19,895 nucleotides of DNA from a bacterium (GTDB taxonomy: Bacteria > Ratteibacteria > UBA8468 > B48-G9 > JAFGKM01), in NCBI GenBank assembly GCA_023230585.1, contig JALNXB010000036.1, positions 1-19,895 on the forward strand. The letters are read 5' to 3'. Made by a program: the position numbers and the translations under genes. Of the stretch, positions 15,999-19,895 are shown in pieces. Positions within the stretch are counted from its first letter, which is position 1; each line of letters starts with the position of its first letter. The notes beneath the pieces are model-generated. The model was not told where the DNA came from and ran no database searches. It saw nothing but the letters and a program-made list of their open reading frames with translations.

Positions 15999-17334
15999 TT
16001 TTTATTTTTTGTTTTACCTCCTCAATCTTATTTAGAAGAAATTCACTCTGCTCTAAATCATAAGCTTTAATAAGCCAGAGAAGGGACTTGTTATACTCTT
16101 TTAATTCAAAATATAAAAGTCCAAGATGTTCATATACTTCAGCATCATTTTCTAAAAGAACAGCCTGTTCAAGATACCCTTTTGCTCTTTTAAAATTTCC
16201 AAGTTTGTAATATGCCCAACCAAGACTATCAAGAAAAGCACCGTTATCTGGCTCAATACTACACGCTTTTTTTATCATAGACAGAGCCTCTTGTAGATTG
16301 ATATCTTTTAGCAGATAACTATACCCAAGATAGTTGAGAGTAAGAGCATTATCAGGTTCTAACTCTAAAGCTTTTTTCATCTCTTCTTCCATTTTATCGT
16401 ACATATCTAACTTATCATAAATAATACCAAGATAAAACCTTGCCGCTACATTATCTAACAAGGCTATACTTTGCCTAAAATACTCTTCTGCTTTTGGATA
16501 GTTTGTCTCTTCTAAAAAGATATTTCCCAACAGATTATAAAACTCAATATTTCTTATGCCGTTGTTCAACGCTTCTCTAAGCAGAGCCTTTGTTTCTTCC
16601 TTTTCTCCTGCCCTATAATAGAACGAAGCAAGAAATGAGTAAGAAACATTGTCTTGAGGATTTAAACTGGTTGCTTTACGGAAATATTTCATTGCCTCTT
16701 CTTGCCTATTTTGCTTGCTATACAATAAAGCAAGAGATAAGGTGCTTTTCCAAAAATTACCTACAAGTTGTACAGAAGATAGGAACGCCTCTTCTGCTTT
16801 ATCATAGAGCCCCATCTTTTCAAGTATGGTCCCATAATTAAAGTACAACAAATAGTTGTTTGGAAACTCTTCTAATAAAAATTCGTATTGCACACGAGCA
16901 TCATCAAGCCTATTTAAAGCGACCAGCAGATCGCATAAAACTACTCTCATAGCTTGATTATCTGGTTTAAATGTAAGACCTTTTTCTATATAAGTAGCAG
17001 CAAGTTTCTCGTTCTTTTCAAGCAGATACGCTACACCAAGACCAAACATAGCCTCATGGTTATTTGGGGCAATTCTTAACGCTCGAAAAAAAGAACGTTT
17101 AGCTTCAGCGACATTCTTATCTTTTACATACAAATTACCCAATTTGACATATATATAACTGGACTCTCCTTGATGTCTAAGGGCTTTTTTGTATGAATTG
17201 ATAGCATCTTCTTTCTTATCGGCTTTTTCGTGTAAAATTCCTTCTGCGTAAATTGCCAACCCTGATCGTTGTTCTATGTGACCGCATCCTGTCATAAGAA
17301 TGACAGACAATATAAACAACAATAAATATTTCAT
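15985..17334 (-). CDS. TPR-repeat lipoprotein
   Basis: The 449-residue protein begins with a lipoprotein signal: hydrophobic MKYLLLFILSVILMTGC with a lipobox-like MTGC, placing the acylated cysteine at position 17. The rest is a nearly unbroken series of about eleven to twelve 34-residue tetratricopeptide repeats, recognisable by G-x-x-x-x-x-L/Y, the A at repeat position 8 (EAMKYFRKATSLNPQ, KAEEYFRQSIALL, EALSMIKKACSIEP) and the Pro at the repeat ends. Such lipoproteins act as scaffolds in the periplasm or on the outer membrane; none of the repeats hints at an enzymatic role. The start codon is 4 bases after the stop of the 30-codon ribosomal-type gene and has no clear ribosome binding site, so it is probably translated by reinitiation. 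Its 3' end overlaps dxs by 14 bases. Confidence 0.85.
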   Translation of the reverse strand: MKYLLLFILSVILMTGCGHIEQRSGLAIYAEGILHEKADKKEDAINSYKKALRHQGESSYIYVKLGNLYVKDKNVAEAKRSFFRALRIAPNNHEAMFGLGVAYLLEKNEKLAATYIEKGLTFKPDNQAMRVVLCDLLVALNRLDDARVQYEFLLEEFPNNYLLYFNYGTILEKMGLYDKAEEAFLSSVQLVGNFWKSTLSLALLYSKQNRQEEAMKYFRKATSLNPQDNVSYSFLASFYYRAGEKEETKALLREALNNGIRNIEFYNLLGNIFLEETNYPKAEEYFRQSIALLDNVAARFYLGIIYDKLDMYDKMEEEMKKALELEPDNALTLNYLGYSYLLKDINLQEALSMIKKACSIEPDNGAFLDSLGWAYYKLGNFKRAKGYLEQAVLLENDAEVYEHLGLLYFELKEYNKSLLWLIKAYDLEQSEFLLNKIEEVKQKIKNGIN

Positions 17335-17338
17335 TTTG

Positions 17339-17431
17339 CTATTTTCTCTTTTTATGCCTTAAAGCTGCGAGACGTTTTTTCCTTTTATGGGTTTTTATTT
17401 TTCTTTTTTTCCTTTTTCTACCACAAGGCAT
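17339..17431 (-). CDS. 30-residue basic protein of the bS22/mS38 (AURKAIP1/COX24) ribosomal type
   Basis: The ATG at 17431 opens a 30-codon frame ending in TAG at 17341-17339. It encodes MPCGRKRKKRKIKTHKRKKR followed by LAALRHKKRK; 19 of the 30 residues are Lys, Arg or His. From memory this matches the short bacterial proteins of the AURKAIP1/COX24 domain family (pattern MP-G-KRKR-KI-THKRKKRL...RHKK), related to mitochondrial mS38 and mycobacterial small-subunit protein bS22. It should therefore be an rRNA-binding small-subunit protein. A perfect AAAGGAG lies 6 bases before the ATG, which strongly supports translation despite the length. It is directly upstream of the TPR lipoprotein and below hisG in the same direction. 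Gene finders with a length cut-off would miss it. The family call is from sequence pattern memory. Confidence 0.72.
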   Translation of the reverse strand: MPCGRKRKKRKIKTHKRKKRLAALRHKKRK

Positions 17432-17437
17432 CTTGTT

Positions 17438-17504
17438 CTCCTTTACTCCGAACTTTTTTGTATGAAGGGTTATTGTTGTATCCCCTTCCTTTCCTTTACG
17501 GAGT
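17438..17504 (-). promoter_or_regulatory. Structured 5' leader of the 30-codon ribosomal-type gene
   Basis: In the 111-base gap after hisG, two nested inverted repeats occur. The outer pair is ACTCCG (17445-17450) with CGGAGT (17499-17504) and the inner pair is GAAGGG (17464-17469) with CCCTTC (17483-17488), giving a two-tier stem. The outer stem ends exactly at the AAAGGAG ribosome binding site (17438-17444). Because ribosomal protein genes are often controlled by rRNA-mimicking leaders, an autoregulatory role is conceivable. No clear -35/-10 pair was seen in the gap. Confidence 0.4.
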
Positions 17505-17542
17505 TAATATTTTTGAATCTTTTGTTTAGTTATATTTTAAAG

Positions 17543-18412
17543 TTATATCACTTTATTTAGAGGATATTCTACAATTCCCTGAGCTCCAAGTTTTTTAAGT
17601 TTAGGTATCAAGGTTTTTGCTTTCAGTTTATCTATAATAGTTTCTACTGCCAACCAATTTTCATCAGCAAGAGAAGATATAGTAGGGTTTTTCATCGCTG
17701 GAAGAATTTTTAAGATTGAATCAAGGTCTTCTTTACGAATATTCATTTTCAACCCTGCTTTACCTTCTGCTTCAAGAGCACCTTGCAATAAAAGGGCAAG
17801 GTTTTCTATCTTCTCTTTTTTCCATTTATCCTGCCATGCTTTTTTGTTAACAATAAGTTTAGGTACTGACTCCATTACAATATCAATTATATTAAGATTA
17901 TGAGAAATAAGGGTATTGCCAGTCTCTGTTATTTCGACTATTGCATCAACAAGGTTACCAGCTTTTATTTCTGTAGCACCGTAAGAAAATTCAACTTTTG
18001 CAGTAACTTTTCTCTTTTTTAAATAATCTTTTGTTACATTAACAAGTTCAGTTGCAATAAGTTTGCCTTGCAAGTCTTCAGCTTTTTTTATACCAGAACT
18101 ATTAGAGGCTGCAAGAACAATCTTTACTGGTCTAAACCCTTGCTTTGAGTAAACAAGGTCACACATACTATGAACCTTAACTCTACTTTCTTTTATCCAA
18201 TCTTCACCAGAAATACCTATATCAAAAGCTCCCATCTCTACATATTTTGGAATCTCTTGAGCTCTTAGCAGTACGCCTTCTAATTCAGGATCGTCTGTTG
18301 AGACATAATAACTCCTTGACCCAGTATATAGCTTAAAACCAGCACGCTCAAAAAGAGTTTTAGTTGACTCTTCTAAAGACCCTTTAGGTAAAGCCATTTT
18401 AAGTTTCTTCAT
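17543..18412 (-). CDS. hisG: ATP phosphoribosyltransferase, long form
   Basis: The 289-residue enzyme joins ATP and PRPP to phosphoribosyl-ATP, the first step of histidine synthesis. It shows MALPKGSLEEST at the start, DIGISGEDWIKES, the PRPP-site-like AIVEITETGNTL, and a C-terminal domain of ~75 residues (MNIRKEDLDSILKILPAMKNPTIS, cited by its key span) that marks the long, histidine-inhibited form not needing HisZ. I choose the ATG at 18412 because AAGGAG lies 6 bases before it; the frame remains open further upstream to a TTG, which would make a less likely start. The start lies 14 bases inside accA, which suggests coupling. No other his genes are present, so histidine genes appear scattered. 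Confidence 0.93.
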   Translation of the reverse strand: MKKLKMALPKGSLEESTKTLFERAGFKLYTGSRSYYVSTDDPELEGVLLRAQEIPKYVEMGAFDIGISGEDWIKESRVKVHSMCDLVYSKQGFRPVKIVLAASNSSGIKKAEDLQGKLIATELVNVTKDYLKKRKVTAKVEFSYGATEIKAGNLVDAIVEITETGNTLISHNLNIIDIVMESVPKLIVNKKAWQDKWKKEKIENLALLLQGALEAEGKAGLKMNIRKEDLDSILKILPAMKNPTISSLADENWLAVETIIDKLKAKTLIPKLKKLGAQGIVEYPLNKVI

Positions 18413-19385
18413 CTTCTTCTCCTTCATCAAAGACTCCAGTATTTCTATATTTTTTATACCTTAACTCTACAAGTTCCGCACTATTTATGGTCTTAATCTC
18501 TCTAATGTTTTTATCTAATGATTCAGTTAGTAATGCAAAAGTTGTCTCCCAATTTCTATGCGCTCCACCAGGTGCTTCAGAGATTATTTCGTCAACAATT
18601 CCCATATCAAACAGAGCGCCTGCTGTCAACTTTAATACTTGAGCAGCTTCTTCTACTGCTTTCTGTGTTTTCCACAAAATAGAAGCACAACCTTCAGGAG
18701 AAATAACTGAATATATTGCATATTCTTGCATAAGAAGTCTATCTGCAACGCCTATACCCAAAGCGCCTCCACTCCCTCCTTCCCCTATCACAACAGCTAT
18801 AATAGGTGTTTTAAGGAGAGACATCTCTAACAAATTATTGGCTATTGTTAAAGCCTGTCCACGTTCTTCTGCTAATATATCTGGATTTGCCCCGGGAGTA
18901 TCTATAAACGAAATTATTGGACAACGCATCTTTTCAGCAAGTTTGAACATTCTAAGCGCTTTTCTATATCCTTCGGGATGAGCCATGCCAAATTTTCTAA
19001 AAATATTGTCTTTAGTATCCCTTCCTTTCTGATGACCTATCACCACAACAGGGATACCCTTAAATTTTGCGATACCTGTAATCATTGATGGGTCATCCCC
19101 ATAACATCTATCACCATGAAGTTCAACAAAATCGTCAAGTATATTTTCTATATAATCAAGCGAATGAGGTCTATTAGGGTGGCGAGCAAGTTGGACTATC
19201 TGCCAATCTGTTAAGTTTGAGAAAATCTCTCTTATATTTTCGTTTATCTGTTGTTTCAGTTGAACTATTTTTGTAGCATCTTTATTTGAAGTTTTTTTCT
19301 GCCTTGCTATTTCAAGGTTTTCCAACTGTTTCTCTAATTTCTCTATAGGTTGCTCGAAGTCAAGATATTTTTTTTCCATTTTCAT
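18399..19385 (-). CDS. accA: Acetyl-CoA carboxylase carboxyltransferase subunit alpha
   Basis: The 328-residue protein pairs with AccD to move the carboxyl group from biotin on AccB to acetyl-CoA, making malonyl-CoA for fatty acid synthesis. It has an N-terminal helical segment (LEKQLENLE), then the crotonase-fold core: WQIVQLARHPNRPH, HGDRCYGDDP, GHQKGRDTKDN, FGMAHPEGYRKALR, FIDTPGA, GEGGSGGALGIGVAD and SVISPEGCASILWK. All these are standard for AccA. The start codon overlaps the gatC stop as ATGA, so the two genes are translationally coupled. accD, accB and accC are not in the window. The C-terminus ends in an acidic stretch (DEGEEDEET). Confidence 0.95.
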   Translation of the reverse strand: MKMEKKYLDFEQPIEKLEKQLENLEIARQKKTSNKDATKIVQLKQQINENIREIFSNLTDWQIVQLARHPNRPHSLDYIENILDDFVELHGDRCYGDDPSMITGIAKFKGIPVVVIGHQKGRDTKDNIFRKFGMAHPEGYRKALRMFKLAEKMRCPIISFIDTPGANPDILAEERGQALTIANNLLEMSLLKTPIIAVVIGEGGSGGALGIGVADRLLMQEYAIYSVISPEGCASILWKTQKAVEEAAQVLKLTAGALFDMGIVDEIISEAPGGAHRNWETTFALLTESLDKNIREIKTINSAELVELRYKKYRNTGVFDEGEEDEET

Positions 19386-19681
19386 AATATTTTAGGCACT
19401 TTTAAAAATTTATCTGTCTTGTCAGGAGCATTTGATAAAAGAGATTGCCTTGGCATAGACTTTTCTACTATATCTTTTCTTATAACCGATTCTCTTGTTT
19501 CTGGTTGAGATAACACATTTACTGTTTCAGTACAAACATTTGATATAGAGGATATATAGTCAACTATTTCATTCAATTCGTAAGTAAAAGATTCTATCTC
19601 TGTCTCTGATAAACTTATTCTTGTTAGAAATCCAAGATTTTCAATCTCTTTTACACTGATTTTTTTTTTAATATCTCCCAT
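19382..19681 (-). CDS. gatC: Aspartyl/glutamyl-tRNA amidotransferase subunit C
   Basis: The 99-residue protein matches GatC, the small stabilising subunit of the GatCAB complex that converts Glu-tRNA(Gln) and Asp-tRNA(Asn) to the amidated forms. Visible features are VKEIENLGFLTRISLSE at the N-terminus, ELNEIVDYISSISNV, and the C-terminal RQSLLSNAPDKTDKFLKVPKIL region with the family-typical L-x-N-A-P. I choose ATG 19681 with an AAGG site 7 bases upstream; an in-frame TTG at 19705 would add 8 residues without a ribosome binding site. gatA and gatB do not follow; accA does, sharing an ATGA junction. Confidence 0.88.
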   Translation of the reverse strand: MGDIKKKISVKEIENLGFLTRISLSETEIESFTYELNEIVDYISSISNVCTETVNVLSQPETRESVIRKDIVEKSMPRQSLLSNAPDKTDKFLKVPKIL

Positions 19682-19741
19682 TTTCTTACCTTTTATTATA
19701 CTCAAAAGTTTTTCTGCTACCTTTATTCATATAGATAATAA

Positions 19742-19770
19742 ATTTTATCTTAAAGAGCAATAAAAGTCAA
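19742..19770 (-). promoter_or_regulatory. Sigma70-type promoter upstream of gatC
   Basis: Read on the minus strand, TTGACT (19770-19765) is followed after exactly 17 bases by TAAAAT (19747-19742); each hexamer matches the consensus at five of six positions. Transcription would start near 19735, giving a leader of ~50 bases to the gatC ATG. It is the best promoter candidate for the leftward gatC-accA-hisG string. Confidence 0.55.
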
Positions 19771-19795
19771 TATGTAGTCTTTTATAATACAAAAT

Positions 19796-19813
19796 GAGCC
19801 TGAAAGAGGGCTC
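19796..19813. repeat. Short hairpin and repeated TGAGCCT near the right edge
   Basis: GAGCC (19796-19800) pairs with GGCTC (19809-19813) around an 8-base loop. On the minus strand it is followed by ATTTTGTATTATAAAAG and could be a weak terminator for a gene lying right of the window. TGAGCCT recurs at 19830-19836 and could pair with the same GGCTC. From 19706 to 19895 no gene could be supported. Confidence 0.3.
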
Positions 19814-19895
19814 GGTTTCAAATACAGATTGAGCCTAAAGAAAAAATGGGTCATAATATAAGGTTATGACACTAAACATGAAAGACACGGCTATA

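Noticed and set aside
19693..19705. TATAAT on the minus strand just upstream of gatC as its promoter
   Set aside because: It would start transcription inside or past the ribosome binding site and has no -35; the TTGACT/TAAAAT pair further upstream is far better.
19866..19895. Possible start of a rightward gene (ATG at 19866 or 19878) running off the window end
   Set aside because: Only 6-10 codons are visible, the ribosome binding site is badly placed for either ATG, and nothing can be recognised.

Overview
The window comes from an AT-rich bacterial genome. All genes read with the standard code and TGA acts as a normal stop. Diderm-type features are present: a lipoprotein signal, large secreted modular proteins and a periplasmic-type D-Ala-D-Ala dipeptidase. 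The housekeeping genes use the MEP isoprenoid pathway (dxs), the GatCAB system (gatC) and the long form of HisG. This mixture, with polysaccharide-active secreted proteins and xylose-isomerase-like TIM barrels, fits an uncultivated lineage of the Omnitrophota/PVC type. No rRNA or other lineage marker is present, so the phylum cannot be fixed.

Left part (1-4458). A short GC-richer stretch with a perfect hairpin lies at the left edge. Next come a PHP-domain metal-dependent phosphoesterase (+) and a convergent TIM-barrel sugar-phosphate isomerase-like gene (-) whose 3' ends overlap by 20 bases. Divergent from the latter is a compact operon: a radical SAM/SPASM protein, a pyruvoyl-dependent arginine decarboxylase and an agmatinase-family ureohydrolase. 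The last two genes give arginine to agmatine to putrescine; the role of the radical SAM enzyme is unknown.

Middle part (4459-12275, +). After an intergenic stretch with a TTGACA promoter comes an envelope/secretion cassette. It starts with a secreted protein with a papain/NlpC-like Cys-His arrangement plus a beta-rich tail. The second gene is a 1365-residue protein joining a signal peptide, a jelly-roll-like domain, TPR-like repeats, a GH141-like right-handed beta-helix and a CBM9-like domain. The third is a close paralog of the first gene that has no signal peptide. The last is a secreted VanX-type (M15D) D-Ala-D-Ala dipeptidase. The paralog pair around the giant protein is the most unusual part of the window.

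Right part (12276-19895, -). A tightly packed gene string runs leftward: gatC, accA, hisG, a 30-codon very basic gene resembling the bacterial bS22/mS38 (AURKAIP1/COX24-type) ribosomal protein, a TPR lipoprotein, dxs, nadK, a 2x[4Fe-4S] ferredoxin and a second TIM-barrel isomerase-like gene. Several junctions overlap (gatC/accA ATGA, accA/hisG, TPR/dxs, dxs/nadK), which suggests translational coupling. A good sigma70-type promoter precedes gatC. A structured leader precedes the 30-codon gene, and a hairpin with the Shine-Dalgarno in its loop precedes the last gene.

No tRNA, rRNA, CRISPR array, insertion sequence or prophage gene was recognised.
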